Of a stretch of DNA of 35,089 bases, positions 22,921 to 31,168 are shown piece by piece. The notes under the pieces were generated by a model. That model did no database searches and had not been told where the DNA came from. It saw nothing but the letters and a program-made list of their open reading frames with translations. The stretch is from an uncultured Clostridia bacterium. Its GTDB lineage: Bacteria; Bacillota; Clostridia; Christensenellales; Borkfalkiaceae. A program made the position numbers and the translations under genes. The stretch's first letter is position 1. The number at the start of each line of letters is the position of its first letter. The stretch covers positions 1-35,089 of the forward strand of contig CANQUN010000014.1 of NCBI GenBank assembly GCA_947627065.1, given 5' to 3'.

Positions 22921-24357
22921 TCAGAGGATGTTTTCGTCTTTCTTGCGCGGGAAGGCGTTGAGTTTCTTGCGGTATTCGTCGTAGCCGTTTTTGCCGAGGA
23001 TGGCGTAGGTGGCCTGTTTGCCCTCTTCTACGCCCGGCTGGTCGTAGGCGTTTATGCTGAGCAGTTCGCCCGCGTAAGCCGTTTCCATTTCGAAGAAATA
23101 CAGAAGTTCGCCGATGGTGAAGGGGTTGATTTCGGGCAGGTAGATTGTGTGGTTGAGCCTGCCTGCGAAACTAAGCGCGTATTCGGTGGCGGTGCGTTCT
23201 GTCTGAATGAGTTCGTTCATGGTGTGGCCGCAGAGGAAGGACACGTCGGGAATACTTTCGCACCCGTTGGGAATGGGGACGGTTGCGCGGTAGTTGTCGA
23301 CGGCGATGAAGGTGGTAACCTTGTCGTTGGGACCTTCGGTGTAGAGCTGGATCTGCGAGTGCTGGTCGGTTACGCCGAGGGCCTTGACGGGGGTCTGGCC
23401 GCGGTGGACGGGCAAGCCCGAATTGTCCTTGGCCTTGCCGAGACTTTCCGCCCACAACTGGCAGTACCAGTCGGCAATGAGCTTAAGCCCGTCGGCATAA
23501 GGCATCATGACGGAGATATTCTTGCCCTTTTCCATGGAAAGGTACTGGAAGGCGGCGAGCAGGAGCGCGGGGTTTTTGAAAACCTTTTCGTTTGCGCATA
23601 TCCTGTCCATATAAGCGGCGCCAGCGAGCATTTCTTTGATGTCTATGCCGAGGACGGCCGCGGGCAGAAGCCCCACGGGGCTGAGTTCGCTGAACCTGCC
23701 GCCCACGCCTTCGGGTATGTAGAAGGTCTTGTAGCCTTCATCCTTGGAAATCTTGATGAGGTTGCCCTTTAACTCGGACGTGGTGGTGATTATGTGCTTG
23801 TTTGCCTCGTCGCCGAGTTTTTCTTTGAGAATGTTGTTGATGACGAGGTATTGCGCCATGGTCTCGGAAGTGGCGCCGCTCTTGGTGATTACGTTGAACA
23901 CCGTCTTGGCGGGGTCGATTACGTCCAGCAGAGCCTGCATCCTTTCGGGATCCACGTTGTCCTCCACGTAGAACTTGGGAGCGCGGCGGCGGAACTTGGG
24001 CAGTTCGTTGTGGTGAAGGTTGCACAGCGCGTTGAACACGGCCATGGGACCGAGCGCCGAGCCGCCGATGCCGAGCACCACGAAATAGTCGCAGGATTTG
24101 CGGACTTCTTTGGCGGTGGCGATTATGTCGGCGACGACCTCTTCCTGATTGTATGGAAGTTCCGTCCACCCCATCATGAGGCGGCCGCGTTTGAGCTGGA
24201 CGAGGTTGTACGCCGTGTCTATTATATTGGCGTTATCCCTTATGTTCTTTTTGGTAAAGCCCGCGTCCTTGCCCACAAATTCAGCGAGCATGTTGTTGTA
24301 GTCGAGCCTTAAACGCATGGATTCTTTCCATTTTCTGTTGTTGTATCTGAGACCCAT
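22921..24357 (-). CDS. pgi: glucose-6-phosphate isomerase
   Basis: Cytoplasmic glycolytic enzyme interconverting glucose 6-phosphate and fructose 6-phosphate. At 478 residues it is slightly longer than the usual Firmicute form of about 450. Key parts are VVLGIGGSALGPMAV in the sugar-phosphate-binding SIS fold, FNVITKSGATSETMAQYLV, VGGRFSELSPVGLLP, and the catalytic GQTPVKALGVTDQHSQIQLY with the Gln-His pair. AAGGAG precedes the ATG at 9 bases. It is the last gene of the mcsA operon, 26 bp after the isomerase/epimerase gene. Its placement behind stress genes is unusual. Confidence 0.97.
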   Translation of the reverse strand: MGLRYNNRKWKESMRLRLDYNNMLAEFVGKDAGFTKKNIRDNANIIDTAYNLVQLKRGRLMMGWTELPYNQEEVVADIIATAKEVRKSCDYFVVLGIGGSALGPMAVFNALCNLHHNELPKFRRRAPKFYVEDNVDPERMQALLDVIDPAKTVFNVITKSGATSETMAQYLVINNILKEKLGDEANKHIITTTSELKGNLIKISKDEGYKTFYIPEGVGGRFSELSPVGLLPAAVLGIDIKEMLAGAAYMDRICANEKVFKNPALLLAAFQYLSMEKGKNISVMMPYADGLKLIADWYCQLWAESLGKAKDNSGLPVHRGQTPVKALGVTDQHSQIQLYTEGPNDKVTTFIAVDNYRATVPIPNGCESIPDVSFLCGHTMNELIQTERTATEYALSFAGRLNHTIYLPEINPFTIGELLYFFEMETAYAGELLSINAYDQPGVEEGKQATYAILGKNGYDEYRKKLNAFPRKKDENIL

Positions 24358-24383
24358 TTTTTATTTCTCCTTGATTTTTATAA

Positions 24384-25187
24384 TTATAACCCGAACTTTT
24401 CTTTAAGTTCGTTGATATAGTTGTAAGATTGCAATAACTCGGCGGTATCCGAATAGTTCTCCTTGTAAACCTCGATGAGAAGCGCACCCGAAAAGCCCTT
24501 GTCCGCAAGCCTTTCAAACAACTGTCCGAAGGGGAACTTGCCGCGGCCCGGAAGGCAGAGTTTTCCGTTTTCGTCAACGTCGCTGAGGTGAACGGTTACT
24601 ATGTCCTCCCCCATCTCCTCGAGGTACGGGAGGTAACCCTCCCCCGCTTCTCTCGCCTGCTTGACGTCGAGCGTGCCTTTGAGAAGGGGACAAAACTGTT
24701 TTACGCCCGAATAGAAACCGACGTGGTTGTAGTAAGCCCATTCCACGTTTTCAAGCGCGAGGACTACGCCGCTCTCCGCACACTTTTGGGTGAGGGCGTT
24801 CATCTTTTCCCCTATCGCCTTGTAATCGGTGTAGGAGACCGAGCGTTTTACCCTTGCAACGCCGTGGAAGGTGTAATACTTTGCGCCGAGCACGCCCGCC
24901 GCGGCGAGCACGTTGGCAAGAATGGCGTACGCGTCGTCGAGGGCGCGGGGATTTGACGAGAAGAGTTGCGGCTCGAAATGCGTGTTGAGGGTGTGGACGG
25001 AGTGGATGTTCATGCCGCCCGCCCTCTTCTTTACGAGTTGGGCGAAGGGTACGGTGTATTCCGAATAGGTGCCGAGGAACACCTCCGCCTCGGGAATGCC
25101 GTTTGCGGAGAGGAAGGCGACGGAATCTTCGTTGTACATCCGCCCGAACAGGGAGGCCGTGGAAATGCCCGCCGTGCAGCCCGTCAT
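24384..25187 (-). CDS. sugar phosphate isomerase/epimerase (xylose isomerase-like TIM barrel)
   Basis: A 267-residue protein of the AP endonuclease 2/xylose isomerase-like family. Typical features are GISTASLFGRMYNEDSVAFL at the N-terminus, YYTFHG in the third strand, the metal-ligand segment VVLALENVEWAY, GTLDVKQA, and VTVHLSDVDENGKLCLPGRG with a ligand His and Asp, then LLIEVYKENY. These supply the Glu-His-Asp-Glu divalent-metal site. The substrate is not determined; relatives act on sugar phosphates, inosose or hydroxypyruvate. Its ATG overlaps the hpf stop codon by 4 bases (ATGA), so translation is coupled. The next gene is pgi, supporting a role in sugar metabolism. Confidence 0.87.
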   Translation of the reverse strand: MTGCTAGISTASLFGRMYNEDSVAFLSANGIPEAEVFLGTYSEYTVPFAQLVKKRAGGMNIHSVHTLNTHFEPQLFSSNPRALDDAYAILANVLAAAGVLGAKYYTFHGVARVKRSVSYTDYKAIGEKMNALTQKCAESGVVLALENVEWAYYNHVGFYSGVKQFCPLLKGTLDVKQAREAGEGYLPYLEEMGEDIVTVHLSDVDENGKLCLPGRGKFPFGQLFERLADKGFSGALLIEVYKENYSDTAELLQSYNYINELKEKFGL

Positions 25188-25708
25188 GCGAGGACGGGTT
25201 CTATTATTCCGTAATTGCCGTCGTCACGCAGATAGAGAACCTTGACGGCGTTGGTGCCTTCTTCGACGAACACGTAGAAACTGTGGCCTATCATGCCGAA
25301 TTCTTCGATGGCTTCTTCCACCGACATCGGGCGCATTTCGAATCTCTTTGTCTTGACAAGTTTGGGATCTACGGGGAGATCTTCGGCAAATATCATCTTG
25401 TCCTTGAAAGCGCTTTGGCGCAGTTGCTTTTCGAGGCGGGTGCGGTGCTTGTAAATCTGGCTTTCGAGTTTGGGGAGCACTACGTCGAGAGCGTCAAAGA
25501 AAGTGTCCTCATAAGCCTGTGCACGGAGAAAATTCCCCTTGTAGTCCACCTGAATCTCCATCTTGCTCTTCTTGGCCTCGTTTTTGAGGTAGATGCGGCA
25601 GATGGTGTCGTCCTCAAAATACTTGTCGAGTTTGCCGACTTTCTTGTTGATGATGTCGGCGAGTTTTTCGCTGACTCTGCTGTTTTTTGCTATGATTTCG
25701 ATACGCAT
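25184..25708 (-). CDS. hpf: ribosome hibernation promoting factor, long form
   Basis: A 174-residue protein that forms inactive 100S ribosome dimers in stationary phase or stress. Residues 1-100 are the ribosome-binding domain (MRIEIIAKNSRVSEKLADII; MEIQVDYKGNFLRAQAYED). Residues 118-172 are the C-terminal dimerisation domain (KRFEMRPMSVEEAIEEFGMI; FYVFVEEGTNAVKVLYLRDD), which marks the long form typical of Firmicutes. GGAGG lies seven bases before the ATG. It lies 21 bp after clpC in the same transcript, so hibernation and proteolysis would be induced together. Confidence 0.97.
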   Translation of the reverse strand: MRIEIIAKNSRVSEKLADIINKKVGKLDKYFEDDTICRIYLKNEAKKSKMEIQVDYKGNFLRAQAYEDTFFDALDVVLPKLESQIYKHRTRLEKQLRQSAFKDKMIFAEDLPVDPKLVKTKRFEMRPMSVEEAIEEFGMIGHSFYVFVEEGTNAVKVLYLRDDGNYGIIEPVLA

Positions 25709-25729
25709 GGTTTTTCCTCCCGAATTTTT

Positions 25730-27904
25730 TTATATCTTGGAAAAGCGGTATTCTCCGCCGCGGAAATCGACGGACACGCCTTCTCCTTCTCTCAGATTGC
25801 CGCGGATTATCTCGAGGCTTATCTTGTCCTCGAATTCCTTTTGGATAACGCGCCTGAGCGGGCGGGCGCCGTACTCGTCGCTGTACCCTTGGTCTATGAG
25901 CGCCTGCACGGCGGCGGGCGTCATTTGGAAATAAATCTTTTTTTCGGCGAGGCGGGCGGCCAACTTTCTGACGAGAATGTCGGCAATCTTGCCGCATTCT
26001 TCACGGGAGAGGCTGTGGAAACAGATTACATCGTCTATCCTGTTGAGAAATTCCGGACGGAACCTTTCCCTAAGGGCGGAGGTTATGCTCTCCTTCATGC
26101 TGTCGTAAGCGGCGCCGCCGTCCCCCACGAAGCCCAGCCTGCGCGGGCCGCGGAAGGACGCGCCGATGTTGGAAGTCATTATTATTATGGTATTTTTGAA
26201 GTTTGCGGTCTTGCCCTTGTTGTCGGTAAGCCTACCGTCGTCAAGCACCTGCAGGAGTATGTTGAAAACGTCCTCATGTGCCTTTTCCACCTCGTCGAAC
26301 AGTATTACCGAATAGGGTCTGCGGCGGACCTTGTCGGTGAGTTGGCCCGATTCTTCGTACCCGACGTAACCCGGGGGCGAACCGATAAGTTTGTTGACGG
26401 AGTTCTTGTCCATGTACTCGGACATGTCTATGCGGATGAGGTAATCTTCGTCTCCGAACAGATATTCGGCAATGGCCTTGGAAAGTTCGGTCTTGCCCAC
26501 GCCCGTGGGACCCGCGAATATAAAACTGCCTATCGGCCTGCCCGCGTCGCTTATCCCCGCGCGGGAGCGGCGGATGGCGGCGGAAACGGCCGCGATGGCC
26601 TCCTGTTGCCCGATGACGCGTTTGCCGAGTTCCCTCTCGAGGTTGACGAGCCGCTGGGTTTCGGTTTCGGTCATGCGGGAAACGGGCACGCCCGTGCGTT
26701 CGGAAACGATTTCCGCAACGCTCTCGCGGTCTACGACGGGCGCCCTGCCGAAGGAGTGAATCCTGACTTTGGCCGCCGCCTCGTCTATGAGATCGATTGC
26801 CTTGTCGGGCAGGAATCTGTCGGTTATGTACCTGTCCGAAAGTTCGCACGCGGCCGCTATCGCCCCGTCGGTTATCTCAACGCCGTGGTGCTTTTCGTAC
26901 CTGCCGCGCAGGCCGCCGAGTATCTTGATTGCGTCTGCAACCGACGGCGGGTCGAGGGTAACCGCCGAAAAGCGGCGTTCGAACGCGCTGTCTTTTTCTA
27001 TGTACTTTTTGTATTCTTCAAACGTGGTGGCGGCGATGACCGAAAGTTCCCCGCGGGAGAGCAGGGGCTTTAACATATCCGCGGGGTTTACTCCGCTGTT
27101 GCCGCTGCCCGTAATGAGCGTGTGTATTTCGTCTATGAACAGTATCACGTCTCCCGAAGCGGCTCCGCCGATTATCTTTTCCATCCTCTCCTCAAAGTCG
27201 CCGCGGTATCTCGTGCCCGCGAGAACTTTGGAGATGTCGAGGGAGAACACCCGCATGTCTTTAAGGGGTTCGGGCACGCGGCCCGAAGCGACGGCCATGG
27301 CAAACCCTTCTACCACCGCGCTCTTGCCCACGCCCGGTTCTCCCAAAAGAATTGGGTTGTTTTTTGTGCGGCGGCAGAGAATCTCCATCATTCTGTCAAT
27401 CTCGTTGTCCCTGCCGATTACGGGATCGTACTTGCCCGCGCGGGCGGCTTCCGTCATGTCTGTGCAAAAAGCCCTGAACTCGGGCGGGTAGCCGAAAACG
27501 GCGACGCGGGTCTTGTTTTCAAGGGCGTTGACGTCCACGCCGAGTTCGCGCAAAATGGCAACCGCGCTGTCCCCTCTGTTTTCCAGAAGGGCGAGCAGTA
27601 TGTGCTCGGTGGCAACGTAGTTGGTGCCCGCTTCCTTGGAGATTGCGTCCGCACGGCGGATGGCCGAATCGAGCGATTTGGTCGTTCTCGCCCCGCCCAT
27701 GCTCCTCGGGTCGTTACCCGAAATGAGGGATTCGTAGCCCGAAGGGGTTGCCCCGCTCTTTTTGAGCAGGCGGCCCGCAACGCTGTCCCCCGCGCAGATA
27801 AGCCCGTACATCACGTGCTTGGGCGCGACGTAGGAAAGCCCGTATTTTTCCGAGATTCTCTCGGCGTTTTCGTAAACCAGAGTGGTATTTTTCGTAAGCG
27901 TCAT
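25730..27904 (-). CDS. clpC: ClpC-type AAA+ unfoldase lacking the middle domain
   Basis: Hexameric unfoldase that feeds substrates to ClpP; 724 residues against about 810 in Bacillus ClpC. It has an N-terminal Clp double repeat (1-140), D1 with Walker A GEPGVGKS (188-195) and Walker B LFIDEIH (255-261), and D2 with Walker A GPTGVGKT (465-472), Walker B ILFDEVE and sensor 2 GARPLRR. The ClpP-docking loop LGF is present (590-592). Between LIDEAAAKVRIHSF (to residue 385) and SVAEIVSERTGVPVSRM only about ten residues remain, where Bacillus ClpC has a coiled-coil M domain of about 50. That domain holds the resting-state contacts and helps bind adaptors MecA and McsB. The layout is therefore more like ClpA. 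The start overlaps the mcsB stop by 4 bases. Confidence 0.95.
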   Translation of the reverse strand: MTLTKNTTLVYENAERISEKYGLSYVAPKHVMYGLICAGDSVAGRLLKKSGATPSGYESLISGNDPRSMGGARTTKSLDSAIRRADAISKEAGTNYVATEHILLALLENRGDSAVAILRELGVDVNALENKTRVAVFGYPPEFRAFCTDMTEAARAGKYDPVIGRDNEIDRMMEILCRRTKNNPILLGEPGVGKSAVVEGFAMAVASGRVPEPLKDMRVFSLDISKVLAGTRYRGDFEERMEKIIGGAASGDVILFIDEIHTLITGSGNSGVNPADMLKPLLSRGELSVIAATTFEEYKKYIEKDSAFERRFSAVTLDPPSVADAIKILGGLRGRYEKHHGVEITDGAIAAACELSDRYITDRFLPDKAIDLIDEAAAKVRIHSFGRAPVVDRESVAEIVSERTGVPVSRMTETETQRLVNLERELGKRVIGQQEAIAAVSAAIRRSRAGISDAGRPIGSFIFAGPTGVGKTELSKAIAEYLFGDEDYLIRIDMSEYMDKNSVNKLIGSPPGYVGYEESGQLTDKVRRRPYSVILFDEVEKAHEDVFNILLQVLDDGRLTDNKGKTANFKNTIIIMTSNIGASFRGPRRLGFVGDGGAAYDSMKESITSALRERFRPEFLNRIDDVICFHSLSREECGKIADILVRKLAARLAEKKIYFQMTPAAVQALIDQGYSDEYGARPLRRVIQKEFEDKISLEIIRGNLREGEGVSVDFRGGEYRFSKI

Positions 27905-28887
27905 ATAAGCCTGATAACCGCCTTTACGGTTTCCGCCCGCAGGATGTCCTCGGGTACGTCTCCTCCCTCAATGTAGTTTATAACCGCGGGACGCAGGTTG
28001 GTGAGCAGCGAGTCCATCATGCCGACGTCCGTCTCAAAAAATCCGTAGTACGCGCCCAGCCTCATGCGGACGTATAGTTCGGAAAACTCGTCGTAGCCGA
28101 GTTTCTTGCAGTTTGTAAGTATTCCGTAGGCGCGGCGGCAGGAATCCTCCGTGCCCACGGGGTCGCTGGAAATCAGTTCCTCGCGCGCCTGCCGTTCGAG
28201 ATAGGAGAGTTTGCGGGTGGCAAATTCAACCATGCCGAGGATCTGTCTTTCGGTGTAGCGGAGGGTAACTTCGTTGCTGACCTGATAGAGCATACCTTCC
28301 GCACTCGTGCCCTCTCCGTAAGCGCCGCGCACGGTCAGCCCGTAACCCGACAGTTCGTTTATTATCTTGCCCATCCTGCCCGCCTTGGTGAGGGCGGGGA
28401 GAAAGAGCATGACGGACGCCCGCATTCCCGTGCCTATGTTGGTGAGGCACGACGTTACGTAACCGTAATCTTCGTCTACGGCAAAGTTCATGCGTTCGGA
28501 GAGTTTTTTGTCGAGATACGCGAGGTTGTCGTACACTTCGCCGAGGCAAAAACCCCCTAAAACGCACTGAATCCGCAGGTGATCCTCCTCGTTTACCATT
28601 ATGGAAACCGCCTCGTCCCGCCGCATTACGAGCGCGCCCGTCGCGGGGTTGGAACGGAGGAGCGGGCTTATCATGTGCTTGTCCGTAAGGCAGGCGGCGC
28701 GTTCGTCCCCAAGTTCGCTCATCTTTATGAGGCAGAAGTCGCCGAGCGGCTTTACCGTCCTGTACACCATGTCGGCAATCTCGCCGTTGCCCGACGTGTC
28801 CATTCCGTAAAAGGGGTAACCTGCGAGGTTGCGCGCGAGCCGCACGCGCGTGCTTACCGCAAAATCGGGATATATATCTATGGGCAT
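27901..28887 (-). CDS. mcsB: protein-arginine kinase McsB
   Basis: Phosphorylates arginines on misfolded proteins, marking them for ClpCP. It is 328 residues, about 35 shorter than Bacillus McsB. Catalytic landmarks of the phosphagen-kinase fold are present: STRVRLARN (12-20), NEEDH (99-103) with the catalytic Glu, and the active-site Cys147 in TSCLTNIGTGMRASVMLFLP, then RGAYGEG (187-193). The C-terminal helical domain is shortened. The allosteric phospho-arginine-binding motif known as RDxxRA reads EDILRA (313-318), so the first Arg is replaced by Glu. GAGGTGG lies four bases before the ATG. It overlaps clpC by 4 bases and follows mcsA by 19 bp, which fits joint function with McsA as activator. 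Confidence 0.95.
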   Translation of the reverse strand: MPIDIYPDFAVSTRVRLARNLAGYPFYGMDTSGNGEIADMVYRTVKPLGDFCLIKMSELGDERAACLTDKHMISPLLRSNPATGALVMRRDEAVSIMVNEEDHLRIQCVLGGFCLGEVYDNLAYLDKKLSERMNFAVDEDYGYVTSCLTNIGTGMRASVMLFLPALTKAGRMGKIINELSGYGLTVRGAYGEGTSAEGMLYQVSNEVTLRYTERQILGMVEFATRKLSYLERQAREELISSDPVGTEDSCRRAYGILTNCKKLGYDEFSELYVRMRLGAYYGFFETDVGMMDSLLTNLRPAVINYIEGGDVPEDILRAETVKAVIRLI

Positions 28888-28906
28888 CGCTCCACCTCGT
28901 CTCCCT

Positions 28907-29344
28907 TTACGGGCATTGCCTCACCTTTATCTCGAGGGCGGCAAGCTGCTTTTTTATCTCCTCGAGGCGGGCCTCGTCCGCGGCGGTAAGTTCTTCCTTT
29001 TCGGTTATGGCGTAAAACTCGTTTTCGAGAAGTATGGCCTTGATTTCGGTAATGCGCTTTTCTTCCTGAAATATCACGTGGTTTTGCATCTTGTCGACCA
29101 CGTGCATCAGCTGGCCCTTGAAGTAGTCGAGGCAGGAAGCGCAGCCGAGGTAGCCGCTGCGGCGGATTGCGGCAAGGCGGGTTCCGCAGGCGGGACACTT
29201 GTCGTCCGTCTTGAGGCTGAGGTCGGCGTCGAAACCCGCGTGGCGCACCACGTCTATGCACTCTCCGCAAAGGATGTGCGGCTCGCCTTTGTAGGTGTAT
29301 GTATAAAGATTTTTATTCTCTTTTTTGCACCGTTCGCACTTCAT
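28907..29344 (-). CDS. mcsA: McsA-like zinc protein, activator of McsB
   Basis: A 145-residue protein, shorter than Bacillus McsA (185). Four CxxC pairs give two zinc sites: C3/C6, C26/C29, C50/C53 and C68/C71. The C-terminal region (95-143) is helical and charged. It has no clear UVR motif (the family's E-x-x-E-x-A-A-x-L-R-D pattern is not seen), so the usual ClpC-interaction element is missing or much diverged. Identity rests on the zinc pattern and the position before mcsB-clpC. No ribosome binding site is visible in the short A+T-rich leader. No ctsR precedes it: the operon starts here. Confidence 0.88.
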   Translation of the reverse strand: MKCERCKKENKNLYTYTYKGEPHILCGECIDVVRHAGFDADLSLKTDDKCPACGTRLAAIRRSGYLGCASCLDYFKGQLMHVVDKMQNHVIFQEEKRITEIKAILLENEFYAITEKEELTAADEARLEEIKKQLAALEIKVRQCP

Positions 29345-29375
29345 GATGAACCAAATTATATTATTGCTTATAAAT

Positions 29376-29404
29376 ATTATATACTATAAAGGAAAATTTG
29401 TAAA
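29376..29404 (-). promoter_or_regulatory. sigma-A promoter of the mcsA-mcsB-clpC-hpf-pgi operon
   Basis: Minus-strand TTTACA (29399-29404), 17-bp spacer, TATAAT (29376-29381), with the predicted start near 29369, 25 nt before mcsA. I looked for the CtsR heptad pair (GGTCAAA repeats) and for a CIRCE-type inverted repeat around it and saw neither. Confidence 0.78.
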
Positions 29405-29620
29405 TAGGTTTTTATGAAAAACAGGGCGAAAACATAAAAAATTCGCCGCCCAAGCCGCGAAAAAGGTAATTTTCCCGCCGCGCGGCAGCGGTCGTGTTGC
29501 GTTGGGTTGGTTGGTTTGTGTGTGGTTGCTTGCGGGGCGGGCGGTTGATTGCCGTGTGATTGGTTTGGTTGGAGTGTGGTTGGTTGACGGAGCGTTGACG
29601 GGGCGAGGTCGTTGGTGCGG
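29405..29620. other. spacer upstream of the mcsA operon, GGTTG-rich
   Basis: No gene is supported. From 29490 to 29595 the plus strand is a run of degenerate GGTTGGTTTG, GTGTGGTTGC and GATTGGTTTG units, low in C. The open frames here are translations of this repeat. Confidence 0.6.
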
Positions 29621-29651
29621 ACAAAAGAAAACCGCCGTGAATTTACGGCGG
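29621..29651 (-). terminator. intrinsic terminator of the valS-rnj-trmR-trhP operon
   Basis: On the minus strand CCGCCGT pairs with ACGGCGG around AAATTC and is followed by TTTTCTTTTGT. It lies about 285 bp past the trhP stop codon, so the transcript would carry a long 3' UTR holding the 90-bp repeats. Confidence 0.8.
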
Positions 29652-29669
29652 AGTGAAATTTTTTACCAT

Positions 29670-29934
29670 GACACAGTATTGCGACGGCCGCAAGTAGAAC
29701 TGCTTGTAAACAAAATAACCTCTTTTCAGAAGCAAGTAAGACAAGGAAAGCGAGCATGACAAGGGGAGCGTACTATGGCGTACGCGACCCGCCGTCACGC
29801 GGAGATTGACACAGTATTACGCCGCTTATAAAAAGAGGAGCGAGGAAAACCCGAGGGAGTTTACTTTGAGGTAAATGACTGAGGGTTGCCGCAGCGTAAC
29901 GCAGTATTGCGACGGCTATAAGCCGAGCAAGGGG
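29670..29934. repeat. about 90-bp structured repeat, two full units and one partial
   Basis: The core CAGTATTrCGmCGsCtTATAA occurs at 29812 and 29902, with a partial copy (CAGTATTGCGACGGCCGCAAG) at 29674. The two full units (about 29755-29845 and 29846-29934) also share GGGAG, then a hairpin built as TAC-loop-GTA (GCGTACTATGGCGTACGC in one, TTTACTTTGAGGTAAA in the other), then GAC, CGC and the core, then GAGC-AGG. The hairpin sequence differs but pairing is kept. No protein is supported. It could be a mobile REP-like element or an RNA structure in the 3' UTR of trhP. Confidence 0.7.
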
Positions 29935-31167
29935 TCAGTGTCTTTTGCGGAGGATATCGCCCGCCGCCAGCGGGACGTCGGTTTTGAGGCGCAGGCGCTG
30001 CTGCACGAGTTTGGCATCCTCGACGGGCTGCCCCTCCTCGTCGGTCATGACGTCCACGGTTATCTTGCTGCCGAAGGCGGAAGAAGGCGAGAGCACTTCG
30101 AGCACGTCGCCGCGGGCGAAGCGGTTGCGCATTTCGATGATGGCTGTGCCGTCCTTGGTGCCTTCGAGCACGACGGCGATGAAATCGGCCTCTCCGCGGG
30201 TTTGCGAATCGTCCATAGAAACGGTGGACGGATTGGGGCCGAAGGCGTAGGCTTCGGTGAAGGCGCGGTGGGCGGTATTGTTCAATTCTTCGCGATATAG
30301 GGGGTTTTTTGCGTATTCGGCGCCGCGGACGGCGTAGTCGTCGATAGCCCTGCGGTAGGCGTTTACGACGGTTGCAAGGTAATATTCGCTCTTCATCCTC
30401 CCCTCTATCTTGAACGAGCGTACACCCGCGGAGGCAAGTTCTGCAATGCGGCCGATCATGTTGAGGTCCTTGCTGTTGAGAATGTAGGTTCCGCGGTCGT
30501 CCTCCTCCGCGGTGAGCCAGCCGCCGCCCTTGCTGTGTTCGCGCAGGTCGTAACACCACCTGCACGCCTGCACACATTCTCCCCTGTTGGCGTCCCTGCC
30601 CGAGAGGTAATTGCTGAGAAGGCACCTTCCGCTGTAAGAAATGCACATGGCGCCGTGGACGAATACCTCGGTTTCCACATCTGTGGAGGCGGAGATTTCG
30701 GCGATTTCCTTTACGGAGAGTTCGCGGGCGAGTATGACGCGGGAGACGCCCTGTTTTTGCCAGAAAGCGACCGCCGCCACATTGGTGGTGTTTGCCTGCG
30801 TGGAGAGGTGCATGGCGAGTTTGGGGGCGCGGGTGCGGCAGATGTCCACGAGTCCCGGGTCGGTGATTATGGCGGCGTCAACACCCGCCGAGGAGAGAAA
30901 TTCAAAGTAGTCGCCGATGCGCCCGAGTTCTTCGTTACGGGCGAAAACGTTGACCGTAACGTACAACTTTTTGTGCGATTCGTGTGCGATTCGGGCGGCT
31001 TTTGCTATTTCTTCATCGGTGAAATTTTCCGAGAGGCGGCGCAGGGAAAAATCCTTGCCGCCGATGTAAACGGCGTCCGCGCCGAAATACAGAGCCGTGA
31101 GAAATTTGGAAAAGTTACCCGCGGGGGCGAGCAGTTCGGGCTTTTGCATCGGTTCGGGCTTTTGCAT
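29935..31167 (-). CDS. trhP: U32-family peptidase-like tRNA hydroxylation protein TrhP
   Basis: A 410-residue protein of the U32 group. Bacillus and E. coli relatives (YrrO/YrrN, YegQ) make 5-hydroxyuridine at tRNA position 34 and use prephenate. Signatures are PELLAPAGNFSKFLTALYFG near the N-terminus, the family motif GAMCISYSGRCLLSNYLSGR followed by NRGECVQACRW with conserved Cys residues, and FKIEGRMKSEYYLATVVNAY. Its partner methylase gene lies immediately upstream, one base away (TAATATG), with AGGAGG overlapping that gene's stop codon. The first 18 codon-bases (MQKPEP) are a perfect-register duplicate of the next (MQKPEL), giving two in-frame ATGs at 31167 and 31149. Bacillus has two such genes; only one is seen here. 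Confidence 0.92.
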   Translation of the reverse strand: MQKPEPMQKPELLAPAGNFSKFLTALYFGADAVYIGGKDFSLRRLSENFTDEEIAKAARIAHESHKKLYVTVNVFARNEELGRIGDYFEFLSSAGVDAAIITDPGLVDICRTRAPKLAMHLSTQANTTNVAAVAFWQKQGVSRVILARELSVKEIAEISASTDVETEVFVHGAMCISYSGRCLLSNYLSGRDANRGECVQACRWCYDLREHSKGGGWLTAEEDDRGTYILNSKDLNMIGRIAELASAGVRSFKIEGRMKSEYYLATVVNAYRRAIDDYAVRGAEYAKNPLYREELNNTAHRAFTEAYAFGPNPSTVSMDDSQTRGEADFIAVVLEGTKDGTAIIEMRNRFARGDVLEVLSPSSAFGSKITVDVMTDEEGQPVEDAKLVQQRLRLKTDVPLAAGDILRKRH

Positions 31168-31168
31168 A

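Noticed and set aside
29345-29404. CtsR or CIRCE operator before mcsA
   Set aside because: No GGTCAAA heptads and no TTAGCACTC-type inverted repeat are present.
29502-29759. A plus-strand frame in the GGTTG-rich spacer
   Set aside because: It is a translation of low-complexity repeat with no start signal.
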